A stretch of 64,000 nucleotides of DNA from Actinomadura nitritigenes (GTDB lineage Bacteria > Actinomycetota > Actinomycetes > Streptosporangiales > Streptosporangiaceae), in assembly GCF_017573545.1 (NCBI RefSeq), contig NZ_JAGEOK010000006.1, positions 1 through 64,000 of the forward strand. The letters run 5' to 3'. Position numbers and translations under genes: made by a program. This document shows, piece after piece, positions 53,734-62,310 of this stretch. The notes beneath the pieces are model-generated. The model was not told where the DNA came from. It worked only from the letters and a program-made list of their open reading frames with translations, and made no database searches. How positions within the stretch are numbered: the stretch's first letter is position 1; the number at the start of each line of letters is the position of its first letter.

Positions 53734-55344
53734 ATGCCGCAGACCACGGCCGACCAGCCGGCCGTCACGCAGGAAACGACCACCGGACGGGCCGGCGGGG
53801 CGCCCCGGCGGCTGATCGCCCGGATCCGCCGGACCCGCCGCGTGTGGTGGCTGGCGCTGCTCGTCGGGGTGTGCGCCGTGGCGGCGCAGTGGGTGCTCAT
53901 GACGCCGCCGCTGTACTTCGACCCCTACTACGTGTGGCTCGCGGCCCGCGACTGGCCCGACATCCCGCTCGGCGTGTTCCCCTTCGACGAGGTCCCGCAC
54001 CAGGTGACGCGGATCGGGCTGGTGCTGCCCGCGCGGCTCGTCCAGGACGTCCTCGGCCCCGGCCAGGCCGCCTACTTCGTGATCGCCGCGCTCGGCGGGG
54101 TCGCCTTCTTCGTCGGCACGTACCTGGTGGTGCGGGCGCTGTTCGGGGACGTCGCGGGCCTGCTGTCGGCCGGGGTCCTGCTGGTCCACCCGTTCTTCAC
54201 GATGACCAACCCGTACGGCCATGAGATCACCTGGTCGACCGGGGTGATGCTGCCCGACATGCCGGGCGCCGGGCTGTTCGCGATCGGGATGGCGGCGCTG
54301 GTCGTGGCGAGCCGCCGCACGGGACGCGTCCAGACGCGGTTCCTGCTGGCGGCGGGGCTCCTGCTCGGCTGCTCGTTCCTCGTCCGGGAGTTCCTGGCGT
54401 TCCTGTTCCTGGCGATCCCCGCCTACCTGGCGCTGCTGCGGATCCCGTGGCGGCGCAACGTCACGGTGGGCGCGCCGATGGTGGTCGTGCTGGCGTTCAA
54501 CTTCGTCCACAACCAGATCGTGTGGGGCAACCCCCTCGCCGGGCTGATCTCGGCGGCCGAACACGGCGGCGAGTCCCGCGACCACGTGACGCGCGGGCTG
54601 GCGGCGCGGTCGTTCCTGCGCGCCATGCACGACTGGAACCCGCTCGGCACGGTCTTCGTCGTGGCGCTGGCGCTGACGATCATCGGGTTCGCGGTCACCC
54701 GCGACCGGCGGCTCGCGCTGGTGCTGGTGTGGTTCTTCACCCTCGCCGTCCCGCTGACGCTCTTCTCCGGCGTCCTCGACCCGCACAGCATCTCCCTGCG
54801 CGCCTGGCTCCAGCGGTACTGGTTCGCGGTGCTCCCCGCGCTGCTCGCGGGCGGGTTCGGGTCGCTGATCCTGATGTTCAGGATGATCCCGGACGGCCTG
54901 GTCGCGCGGCTGCGGCTGCGGACCCTCGTCGTCCCGGTCGCGGCGGTGGCGCTCGGCGGCGCGTACGTGTGGGCCGCCGTCACGGCCGTCCCGGAGCTGC
55001 CGCGCGACAAGGCGTGGAACCAGCTGCGGATCTACCTCGGCGAGCACCAGGACCTGCGGCTCATCTGCGCCGACCGGCGCCTCGCGCAGACCCTGACGTT
55101 CTACACGCGGGACATGTGGGGCAAGCCGATCTGGCACGGCGAGATCCGCGACTTCCCGCACTACGTGCCGCAGCTTCCGCTCGACGCCCTCAAGGGGCCG
55201 ATGCTGTACACGCACTGGCGCGGCCAGGAGTCGCAGATCGCCGCGGGCTGGCGGCCGGACCCCGCGAAGGGCTGGCGGCTGATGTGGCGGTCCTCCGACG
55301 GCGTCCTGCAGCTGTGGAACCCGCCGCCCGGCGCCACCGGGTGA
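53734..55344 (+). CDS. GT-C-type polytopic membrane glycosyltransferase-like protein
   Basis: The protein is about 536 residues with around ten hydrophobic segments, resembling ArnT/PMT-type GT-C proteins. The first external loop begins [16 protein letters not shown], where Asp may be the catalytic acid, followed by [20 protein letters not shown] loops and a soluble C-terminal part ending [14 protein letters not shown]. It would use a polyprenyl-phosphate sugar outside the membrane. The donor and target are unknown. The start is placed at the ATG at 53734 (MPQTTADQP). The ribosome-binding site is weak, and the frame is open 36 codons upstream. Confidence 0.72.
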   Translation: MPQTTADQPAVTQETTTGRAGGAPRRLIARIRRTRRVWWLALLVGVCAVAAQWVLMTPPLYFDPYYVWLAARDWPDIPLGVFPFDEVPHQVTRIGLVLPARLVQDVLGPGQAAYFVIAALGGVAFFVGTYLVVRALFGDVAGLLSAGVLLVHPFFTMTNPYGHEITWSTGVMLPDMPGAGLFAIGMAALVVASRRTGRVQTRFLLAAGLLLGCSFLVREFLAFLFLAIPAYLALLRIPWRRNVTVGAPMVVVLAFNFVHNQIVWGNPLAGLISAAEHGGESRDHVTRGLAARSFLRAMHDWNPLGTVFVVALALTIIGFAVTRDRRLALVLVWFFTLAVPLTLFSGVLDPHSISLRAWLQRYWFAVLPALLAGGFGSLILMFRMIPDGLVARLRLRTLVVPVAAVALGGAYVWAAVTAVPELPRDKAWNQLRIYLGEHQDLRLICADRRLAQTLTFYTRDMWGKPIWHGEIRDFPHYVPQLPLDALKGPMLYTHWRGQESQIAAGWRPDPAKGWRLMWRSSDGVLQLWNPPPGATG

Positions 55345-55360
55345 CGGCCCCGCCGGGCTG

Positions 55361-57145
55361 CTAGCGGGTCCAGGCGACCCAGTCGCCCTCGACGGTGCGG
55401 CGGCTGTCGACGACCTTCCAGCCGGAGGGCGCGCCGTGCGGCCAGGACCGCTCCGCCGGGACGTTCTTGGGCCACCACATGATGACCATGTCCGCGTCCC
55501 GCGGCGCCGGGGTGGTCTGGGCGTTGAAGACGCTGCCGTCGCTCCACCAGGCCCAGTAGTACTGCGACAGGCGGATCGTCCACGGGACGTTCCAGTCGAT
55601 CGCCACCGACCCGGTGCCGCGCAGGCCCGGGATCCCCCGCAGGTCGGTGTGCGCGATCTCGGCGTCGACCAGCGGGTGCGCGATCCGGTCCGTGGCGGTG
55701 ACCGACATCGCCAGCGTCACCGCGGCGAGGAGCCCGGCGAGCAGCGCCGGACCCCGGCGGCGCAGCAGCACCGCCGCGACCGCGAGGCCGAGCAGCGCGA
55801 GCCCCGCGACGGTGGCGTGCCACAGCTCGAACGACTTCCAGTCCCAGGTCAGGAACGACGTCTCCGGGAAGTCGAACGACGTGAACGTGTACCGGGTCAG
55901 CCGGTCGCCCGCGTACCACTGGACGACGCACGCCGCCAGGAGGGTCAGGACGGCCGCCGAGCCCGCCACGAGCGCCACCGTCCGCCGCGACGCCCGCAGC
56001 AGCACCGCGATCCCCACCATGAACAGGACCGGGGTGATGCACGCCAGGTAGCGGCCGTAGACGTAGTTGCCGATCCGGTACTCGTCGGGGAGGGCCGCGG
56101 ACGTCGCGAACGCGATGCCCGCCACGATCGCGAGGACGCCGAGCGCCAGCATCCGCTGCCGGAGCGGCGTGCCGCGCCGGACGGCGGCGAACGCGACCGT
56201 GATGAGGCCGATCGCCGCGACCCCGCCCGTCGCGACGGCCTGGTACCAGATCTGGCCGGTGCCGAGCGACAGCATCCAGGCCCAGCCGTCCTGCGTGGTG
56301 ACGCGGCGGACGAGGTTCCCGCCCAGGTCGTTGTCGCCGGACGGGTACATGTGCGGCAGCAGCGAGCGGTTCAGCAGCGTCCCGGCGCCGACCGCGGCGG
56401 CGAGCACGAGGGCCTGCACCGCGACGCCCCGCCAGGGCCGCCACCGGAGCACCAGGGCGGCCGTCAGCAGCACGGCGTGCACGCCCAGCAGGATCGTCCC
56501 GCGCGTGTGCGAGGTGTAGGCGAACGCGACGAGCAGCGACGCGCCCGCCCCGTACAGCGCGACCCGCGGCGTGTCCCCGGCGGGCGAGCGCCCGGCGTGC
56601 AGCCAGGTGTGGACGAGCAGCAGCCAGCCCACCACGGCCACCGGCAGGACCGCGTCCGTCAGCGCGAACTCGGAGAAGAACAGCACGCCCGGCAGCAGCG
56701 CCGTCACGTGCGCGAACAGGTACGACCAGCGCCGCCGCACCTGGAACGCCCGCAGCATCAGGTAGGCCAGCGGCATCATCAGCGCGCTGATCAGGGCGTT
56801 GACGACCAGGGCGCCCCGGTACACGCTCACCGGGTCGTGCGCGATCCACAGCACCGGCGCCAGCAGCAGCGGGTAGCCGCCGCGGTACACCGTCCCGTAG
56901 GACATGTCGGCGTCGGGACCGCCGGTCAGGACCCGGGCGGCGAACAGGTACCCCGACTCGTCCGGCGTCGCCACCGGCATCGTCTGCCCGGACGCCAGCC
57001 ACAGCCGCACCGCGACCTGCGCCGCCCAGCCGAGGACGAACAGCAGCACCCAGCGGCGCCGCCCCATCGACGCCGGAGCGTCCCGTCCGGCCTGGGGCGG
57101 GGCGGGCGGGCGGGACAGGACCGGCGGCGCGGCCTCGGTGCTCAC
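55361..57145 (-). CDS. GT-C-type polytopic membrane glycosyltransferase-like protein
   Basis: This 594-residue protein has an N-terminal cytosolic Pro-rich stretch, then 11-12 membrane segments. The first external loop carries ATPDESGYLFAARVLTGG, with an Asp-Glu pair typical of the GT-C active site. The C-terminal soluble part (DIRHTD- and SRRTVEGDWVAWTR-type residues) follows. It is similar in plan to its two GT-C neighbours but not closely alike in sequence. Donor and acceptor are unknown; lipid-linked arabinose, mannose or galactose are possibilities for this family. It is convergent with the previous GT-C gene (16 bp between ends). Confidence 0.75.
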   Translation of the reverse strand: MSTEAAPPVLSRPPAPPQAGRDAPASMGRRRWVLLFVLGWAAQVAVRLWLASGQTMPVATPDESGYLFAARVLTGGPDADMSYGTVYRGGYPLLLAPVLWIAHDPVSVYRGALVVNALISALMMPLAYLMLRAFQVRRRWSYLFAHVTALLPGVLFFSEFALTDAVLPVAVVGWLLLVHTWLHAGRSPAGDTPRVALYGAGASLLVAFAYTSHTRGTILLGVHAVLLTAALVLRWRPWRGVAVQALVLAAAVGAGTLLNRSLLPHMYPSGDNDLGGNLVRRVTTQDGWAWMLSLGTGQIWYQAVATGGVAAIGLITVAFAAVRRGTPLRQRMLALGVLAIVAGIAFATSAALPDEYRIGNYVYGRYLACITPVLFMVGIAVLLRASRRTVALVAGSAAVLTLLAACVVQWYAGDRLTRYTFTSFDFPETSFLTWDWKSFELWHATVAGLALLGLAVAAVLLRRRGPALLAGLLAAVTLAMSVTATDRIAHPLVDAEIAHTDLRGIPGLRGTGSVAIDWNVPWTIRLSQYYWAWWSDGSVFNAQTTPAPRDADMVIMWWPKNVPAERSWPHGAPSGWKVVDSRRTVEGDWVAWTR

Positions 57146-57314
57146 GGCCGCCCGGTCCGCCGGCCGCGCGCGGTCAGGGAACGAAGATCCATGTTCGTCT
57201 CAGCCTGTCACAGCGCCGCGGGGGCGGACGTCCCCGGCCGGGAAACCCTCAGCAAGTTCTCGGCTTCGGACACGCTCCGTCACGGTGCCGGGACAGCGGG
57301 GGTCCGGGAGCCGG

Positions 57315-58652
57315 TCAGCGCTCGTCCGGCGTCCCGGCGGCCTCCGCCGCCTCGGCGGAGCCGGCGGCGTCCGCGGTGGCCTTCTCCGCGTCCTCGCCGG
57401 AGGCGGCGTCCGCTTCGGCGGCCGCGGTCTGGCGCTCGCCCGCGACCTTGTGCACGGCGGCGTCCACCACGCCGGCGGCCTCCTCGGCCGGGTCGGTGAG
57501 CGGCGGGTGCTGGCGGCGGCGGATGCCGAGGATGCTGACGAACAGCGACGCGAACATCACCTGGAAGCTCATGACCAGCGCGGTCGCGGACGGCACGACG
57601 ATGCGCAGCGAGTCGCGCGGGTCCAGCTCACCGAAGCTGTGCCCCCGCCAGTGCAGCAGCGAGGCGACGAGGCCGGCGAGGCCGGCGATGGCCAGCAGCC
57701 CGCCGGTCAGCAGGCCGCGCTCCAGGCCCCACCAATCGATGATCTTCTGCACCCGGCGGTCGTGCGGCAGGAACCCCTCCTGCATCGCGTACACCTTCGT
57801 GAGCAGCGCGAACAGCACCGCCTGGAAGCCGATCACCAGCGCGGCGGACGCGCCGACGAGGGTGTCGACGTCGAAGGCGATCGCGCCGATCCGCACCGGC
57901 CCGGTGGAGATCGCGATGCCGGCCAGCAGGCCGAGGGTCATGAAGACCAGGCCGGGGATGAGGAACAGCCAGCGCGGGCTGTACAGCATGAGGAACCGCA
58001 GGTGCCGCCAGCCGTCCCGCCAGGTGTTCAGGTGCGGGGCGCGGGTCCGGCCGTCCGGCGACAGCGTCGTCGGGACCTCGCGGATGTCGTACTTCTGCAG
58101 GGTCGCCTTGACGACCATCTCGCTGGCGAACTCCATGCCGCCGGTCTGCAGGCCGAGCCGCAGGATCGCGTCCCGGTCGAACGCGCGCAGCCCGCAGTGG
58201 AAGTCGCCGATCTTGCTGCCGAAGAACAGCCGGCCGACGAAGCTGAGCACCGGGTTGCCGAGGTAGCGGTGCAGCGGCGGCATGGCGCCGGGCGCGATCC
58301 CGCCCTTGAAGCGGTTGCCCATGACGAGGTCGGCCCCGTCGCGCAGCTCGTCCAGGAACGGGCCGAGCGTGGTGAAGTCGTAGGAGTCGTCGGCGTCGCC
58401 CATCGCCACGTACTTGCCGCGCGCGGCCCGGATCCCGCCCATCAGCGCGTTGCCGTAGCCCTTGTCGAGCACCGGCACGACGCGCGCCCCGGCGTCGCGG
58501 GCGAGCTGCTGGCTGCCGTCCGTGCTGCCGTTGTCGGCGATGACGACCTCGCCGTCGATACCGCTGTCCTCGAAGAAGCCGATCGTCTTGCGGACACAGG
58601 TCTCGACCGTTTCGGCCTCGTTCAGGCATGGCATCACTACGGAGAGTTCCAC
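57315..58652 (-). CDS. GT2 polyprenyl-phosphate sugar synthase-like enzyme
   Basis: The 445-residue protein has an N-terminal GT2 domain: SVVMPCLNEAETVETCVRKT, EVVIADNGSTDGS, then GDADDSYDFTTL with the DxD-type metal site and MGNRFKGGI. Four membrane segments follow (residues about 235-385), and then an Ala/Glu-rich cytosolic tail. This is the plan of dolichol-P-mannose/ArnC-type enzymes that load a sugar on polyprenyl phosphate. It would supply donors to the neighbouring GT-C proteins and Pmt (inference). The GTG start has AAGGAGATC. It is divergent from the next GT-C gene. Confidence 0.88.
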   Translation of the reverse strand: MELSVVMPCLNEAETVETCVRKTIGFFEDSGIDGEVVIADNGSTDGSQQLARDAGARVVPVLDKGYGNALMGGIRAARGKYVAMGDADDSYDFTTLGPFLDELRDGADLVMGNRFKGGIAPGAMPPLHRYLGNPVLSFVGRLFFGSKIGDFHCGLRAFDRDAILRLGLQTGGMEFASEMVVKATLQKYDIREVPTTLSPDGRTRAPHLNTWRDGWRHLRFLMLYSPRWLFLIPGLVFMTLGLLAGIAISTGPVRIGAIAFDVDTLVGASAALVIGFQAVLFALLTKVYAMQEGFLPHDRRVQKIIDWWGLERGLLTGGLLAIAGLAGLVASLLHWRGHSFGELDPRDSLRIVVPSATALVMSFQVMFASLFVSILGIRRRQHPPLTDPAEEAAGVVDAAVHKVAGERQTAAAEADAASGEDAEKATADAAGSAEAAEAAGTPDER

Positions 58653-58963
58653 GCGATCTCCTTCGTTACCCCTGGTGACCGTTGGCGGTGCGGTTGTCTG
58701 GTCTCATGGTGTATCCGCCCGGCGGCCCGTCGTCGTTCATGATGCCTGCCGTGGACGGGTGATGGTGGCCGCTCTCCATAAGAGCACCCGTATCGTGTTG
58801 CCTACTTGCAACCGAAAAACCCTCTCCGCCGCGAACCGGGCGGCAGGCTAGGACGTCAAGCATACGGGTATGGCGGCCCGGAAAGGGTGGGTCGACTGTG
58901 ACGCGCGGCGGAGGACGCAGTGCCACAGGTCCGAGGACAGAGCGGCGGAGGGGAGGTGCCGGA
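58653..58963. promoter_or_regulatory. Divergent promoter region of GT2 and GT-C genes
   Basis: This 311 bp gap holds the promoters of two divergent envelope-glycosylation genes. It is more AT-rich at 58790-58870 than its surroundings. No palindrome or second gene was recognised. An upstream GTG at 58898 is in frame with the GT-C gene but has a poor ribosome-binding site. Confidence 0.4.
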
Positions 58964-60790
58964 GTGGCTGTCGAATCGCCGCGCGGTGCCGAGCTGAAGG
59001 GGGCCGCGTCGGACGCGGGCACGGCGGAGACCACCGAGGTCACGGCGGATACCGGGGCCGTCGCGGAGGGGTCGGGAACGGCCCGCGACACGCCCGGCGG
59101 AACGGAACCGGAGAACGGTTCCTCGGCGGTCGCGGAGGCGGCCTCCGACGGTGTCGGGAATGGCGCCGCGAATGGGGACGTGAAGGACGTGCCGGCGGAC
59201 GGCGCGCCGTCCGTCGGCTCCCCCGGAGGCGCGACCGCCGCGTTCGCGGGCGCGTCCACCCGAGTGCCGTCCCTGCGCGGGATCGGCTCGTGGATCGGCG
59301 GGCGCGCCGGCGGGACGTGGGCGCGGGTCCGGCGGCACCCGATCTTCAGTGTGATCATTGCCACAGCGGCGCTGCTGCGGGTGGTCGCGATGGTCGGCTA
59401 CCAGCCGGCGATGTTCTTCAACGACAGCTTCGACTACCTGCACGTGGCGATGGGGCTGTACCCGCACCCGCTGCGGCCGGACGGGTACTCGTTCCTGCTG
59501 TGGGCGCTGAAGCCGTTCCACAGCTTCGCGCTGGTCGCCGCCGTCCAGCACCTCATGGGCCTGGCCACAGGCGTGATGATCTACGCGCTGCTGCGCCGCA
59601 AGTTCGGGCTGCCCGGCTGGGGCGCCTCGCTCGCGACGGTGCCGGTGCTGTTCGACGCCTACCAGATCCAGCTCGAGCACCTCGTCCTGTCCGACACGAC
59701 GTTCACCTTCCTGGTGATGGTCGCGGTGACGCTGCTGCTGTGGCACGACCGGCCGTCGTGGAGGATCGCGCTGGCGATCGGGCTGATCGTCGGGTTCTCC
59801 TGGCTGACCCGGTCGGTCGGCGCGCCGGTGCTGCTCGGCGTGCTGGCGTTCATGCTGATCCGGCGCATGGGCTGGCGGACGATGGCGATCACCGCGGCGG
59901 CGTGCGCGCTGCCGGTGCTGTCCTACATGACCTGGTACAAGGTGGACAGCGGCAAGTTCGCGATCACCGAGAGCAACGGGATCTTCCTGTACGCGCGGGC
60001 CTACAAGTTCGCCGACTGCCACAAGATGCACGGGCTGCCGGTCAGCGAGTACCCGCTGTGCACCGAGCCGGCGAACCGGCTGCCGAACTCCCAGGACGGC
60101 ATCTGGAACGCGGCCTCGCCGCTGAACCGCTTCCCCGGGACCCGGTTCAGCCCCGAGAACAATGCGGCCAGCAACGACTTCGCCAAGCGCGCCATCCTCG
60201 CCCAGCCCGGCGACTACCTGAAGGTCGTCGCCCACGACTTCTTCCGCGTGTTCCGCTGGAACCGGACGGTCTTCCCGGACAAGGCGACCTACTCGCAGTA
60301 CGAGTTCGGCACGAAGGGCAACGCGCTGCCCGACTGGCGGATGGACGCCGACTCGACCGCGTCCGGCGAGGCCCGGGCGTACGAGCACGGCGACGCCCGC
60401 ACCCGCGTGATCGAGCCGTTCGGCGGCGTCATGCGCGGCTACCAGGACGTGGTCTACCTGCGCGGGACGATGCTCGGCGGCGTGCTGCTGCTCGGGCTCG
60501 GCGGCATGGTGGCGCTGTGGCGGCGGTTCGGCGGCGAGGCGCTGCTGCCGTGGACGCTGGCGACCGGGCTGCTCCTCGCTCCCGCCGCGACCGCCGAGTT
60601 CGACTACCGGTACGTGCTGCCGGCCGTCCCGCTGGCCGCGCTGGCCGCCGGGATGGCGTTCACTCCGGAGGTCCGGCACCGGCTGGACGGCTGGTGGCGG
60701 CGGCTGCGCGGCCGTCCGGGCCCGGCCGGGTCGCTGGACGTCCCGTCCGAGCCCGTCGGGCGGAAGGTCCCGGAGGTCACCGCCGGCTGA
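58964..60790 (+). CDS. GT-C-type polytopic membrane glycosyltransferase-like protein with long acidic N-terminus
   Basis: This is about 608 residues. The first 130 residues are Ala/Glu/Thr/Gly-rich and probably disordered and cytosolic. About ten membrane segments follow, beginning at PIFSVIIATAALLRVVAMVG. The external loop FFNDSFDYLHVAMGLYPHPLRPDGYSF carries acidic residues at the GT-C active-site position. A large external loop (about residues 330-480) contains paired Cys (FADCHKMHG, EYPLCTEP). The start is the GTG at 58964, with GGAGGGGAGG upstream; an alternative GTG at 58898 has no good site. It forms part of the envelope-glycosylation block. Confidence 0.75.
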   Translation: MAVESPRGAELKGAASDAGTAETTEVTADTGAVAEGSGTARDTPGGTEPENGSSAVAEAASDGVGNGAANGDVKDVPADGAPSVGSPGGATAAFAGASTRVPSLRGIGSWIGGRAGGTWARVRRHPIFSVIIATAALLRVVAMVGYQPAMFFNDSFDYLHVAMGLYPHPLRPDGYSFLLWALKPFHSFALVAAVQHLMGLATGVMIYALLRRKFGLPGWGASLATVPVLFDAYQIQLEHLVLSDTTFTFLVMVAVTLLLWHDRPSWRIALAIGLIVGFSWLTRSVGAPVLLGVLAFMLIRRMGWRTMAITAAACALPVLSYMTWYKVDSGKFAITESNGIFLYARAYKFADCHKMHGLPVSEYPLCTEPANRLPNSQDGIWNAASPLNRFPGTRFSPENNAASNDFAKRAILAQPGDYLKVVAHDFFRVFRWNRTVFPDKATYSQYEFGTKGNALPDWRMDADSTASGEARAYEHGDARTRVIEPFGGVMRGYQDVVYLRGTMLGGVLLLGLGGMVALWRRFGGEALLPWTLATGLLLAPAATAEFDYRYVLPAVPLAALAAGMAFTPEVRHRLDGWWRRLRGRPGPAGSLDVPSEPVGRKVPEVTAG

Positions 60791-60904
60791 CGGCCGCCGT
60801 CGGGCCCCGACGGCGGTCACCCCGGCCGACGGTCACCCTGGCCGACGGCACCCCGGCCGACGGTCATCAGGGGGCCCGAGGGGCCCGGTCGTGGCCGCTC
60901 CCGG

Positions 60905-61204
60905 TCACCAGGCGTGGATGCGGCGGAGATGGAACACCATCGCCACGTCGCTCCCGTCGCGGACCGGCGGCATATCCCCGGCCTTGCGGGACGCCGCCCA
61001 CGCCTTGACGTTCCGGCTCTGGCACTTCGGGCACAGGGAGTCCGTCCACGGCGTCGTGCACGGCTGGCCGTCCCGCTCATAGATGGCGGCCTCGTTGCCG
61101 TGGCCGTCGCCGCAATGACGGACCTCGAGCACCTCGTCCCAGGTCGTCTCGCAGCACAGGCATTCGTAGACCCACGCCTCACGGCTCGACCATGCGTCCT
61201 GCAC
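60905..61204 (-). CDS. Small zinc-ribbon-like protein, unknown function
   Basis: The protein is about 99 residues from the GTG at 61204, which has GAGGGG upstream; the frame is open to 61306. Residues VYECLCCETTWDEVLEVRHC and later SLCPKCQSRNVKAW supply pairs of Cys suited to bind zinc. A Trp/His-rich end follows (MVFHLRRIHAW). Proteins of this kind are found as conserved hypotheticals in streptomycetes and relatives, but no function is known to me. It lies convergent to the GT-C gene, upstream of nothing obvious, and 190 bp from rsmI. Confidence 0.65.
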   Translation of the reverse strand: MQDAWSSREAWVYECLCCETTWDEVLEVRHCGDGHGNEAAIYERDGQPCTTPWTDSLCPKCQSRNVKAWAASRKAGDMPPVRDGSDVAMVFHLRRIHAW

Positions 61205-61394
61205 GGCCCTCACCCCCTCGGTGACGCCATCTCGCGCTACCGGCGGCATCTCGTGCCGTCTTCCGGGCTCGCGCCGGGCTCCGGGCCGCGGGGGTCCCCG
61301 TTTCACGGTGGCTCCGCCGGTCCCCGAGTGGTCCAGCGCGGGCCACCGAAGAGCTATTTCCCCGAAATCCGCCTTTGGATCGTTCCGTACGGGG

Positions 61395-62237
61395 TCACTC
61401 TTTCCTGGCGGCGACGACAGCGTCGTAGACGGTCCCGCGTGGTACGCCGTTCTCCTTGGCGACCTCCCGGATCGCCTGGTTGCGGGGGGTTCCGGCGGCC
61501 TCCCGGGCGGCGACGGCGGCGACCAGGTCGGCCGGGTCCGACAGCCCGGCGGGCTTCGGCGCGCCGCCGACGACCAGGGTGATCTCGCCGCGCACCTCCC
61601 GCTCCGCGGCCCATCCGGCCAGCTCGGCGAGGCCGCCGCGGCGGACCTCCTCGTAGGTCTTGGTCAGCTCCCGGCAGACGGCGGCCGGGCGGTCCGCCCC
61701 GAACGCCGCCGCCATGGCGTCCAGCGTGCCCGCCAGCCGGCGCGGGGACTCGAAGAACACCATGGTGCGGGGCTCCGCGGCGAGGGTCTCCAGCCGCCGG
61801 GCCTGCTCGCCCTTCTTGCGCGGCGGGAACCCCTCGAAGCAGAACCGGTCCGTCGGCAGCCCCGACACGACCAGCGCGGTGGTGACGGCGGACGGCCCCG
61901 GCAGCACCGACACCGGCACGTCCCGCTCCACGGCCGCGCGCACCAGCCGGTACCCCGGGTCGGACACGCCCGGCATCCCCGCATCGGTGATCACCAGGAC
62001 GTCCCGTCCGGCGAGCAGGTCCTCCAGCAGTTCGGCGGCGCGCGCCTTCTCGTTCTGGTCGTAGTACGACACGACGCGCCCGCCCGGCTCCACGCCGAGG
62101 TCGGCGGCGAGCCGGCGCAGCCGCCGGGTGTCCTCGGCCGCGATCACCGGCGCGGCCGCCAGCGCGTCCCGCAGCCGCACCGACGCGTCCTCGGCCCGCC
62201 CGATCGGCGCCGCCGCCAGCAGCAAAGTCCCCATCAC
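61395..62237 (-). CDS. rsmI: 16S rRNA (cytidine1402-2'-O)-methyltransferase
   Basis: The 280-residue tetrapyrrole-methylase-fold protein has LLLAAAPIGRAEDASVRL, VIAAEDTRRLRRL, SYYDQNEKAR, LVITDAGMPGVSDPGYRLVRAA, VLPGPSAVTTALVVSGLPTDRFCFEGF and FFESPRRLAGTLDAM, all typical of RsmI. It methylates C1402 of 16S rRNA. The start codons GTG (62237) and ATG (62234) are adjacent, with GGGAGG at the right distance for either. It is divergent from pmt, the same arrangement as in mycobacteria. Confidence 0.95.
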   Translation of the reverse strand: MMGTLLLAAAPIGRAEDASVRLRDALAAAPVIAAEDTRRLRRLAADLGVEPGGRVVSYYDQNEKARAAELLEDLLAGRDVLVITDAGMPGVSDPGYRLVRAAVERDVPVSVLPGPSAVTTALVVSGLPTDRFCFEGFPPRKKGEQARRLETLAAEPRTMVFFESPRRLAGTLDAMAAAFGADRPAAVCRELTKTYEEVRRGGLAELAGWAAEREVRGEITLVVGGAPKPAGLSDPADLVAAVAAREAAGTPRNQAIREVAKENGVPRGTVYDAVVAARKE

Positions 62238-62298
62238 GGTCTCATCCTCCCAGGGGCGCCGCGCGCCGGGACCCGACCGGGCGGCCGGGAGTCGGCTT

Positions 62299-62310
62299 TA
62301 CGATTGCGGG
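62299..62310 (+). promoter_or_regulatory. Probable leaderless promoter of pmt
   Basis: TACGAT (62299-62304) is a good -10 hexamer only 6 bp before the pmt ATG, which has no ribosome-binding site. Transcription would begin at or next to the A of the ATG, so the message is probably leaderless. Confidence 0.55.
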
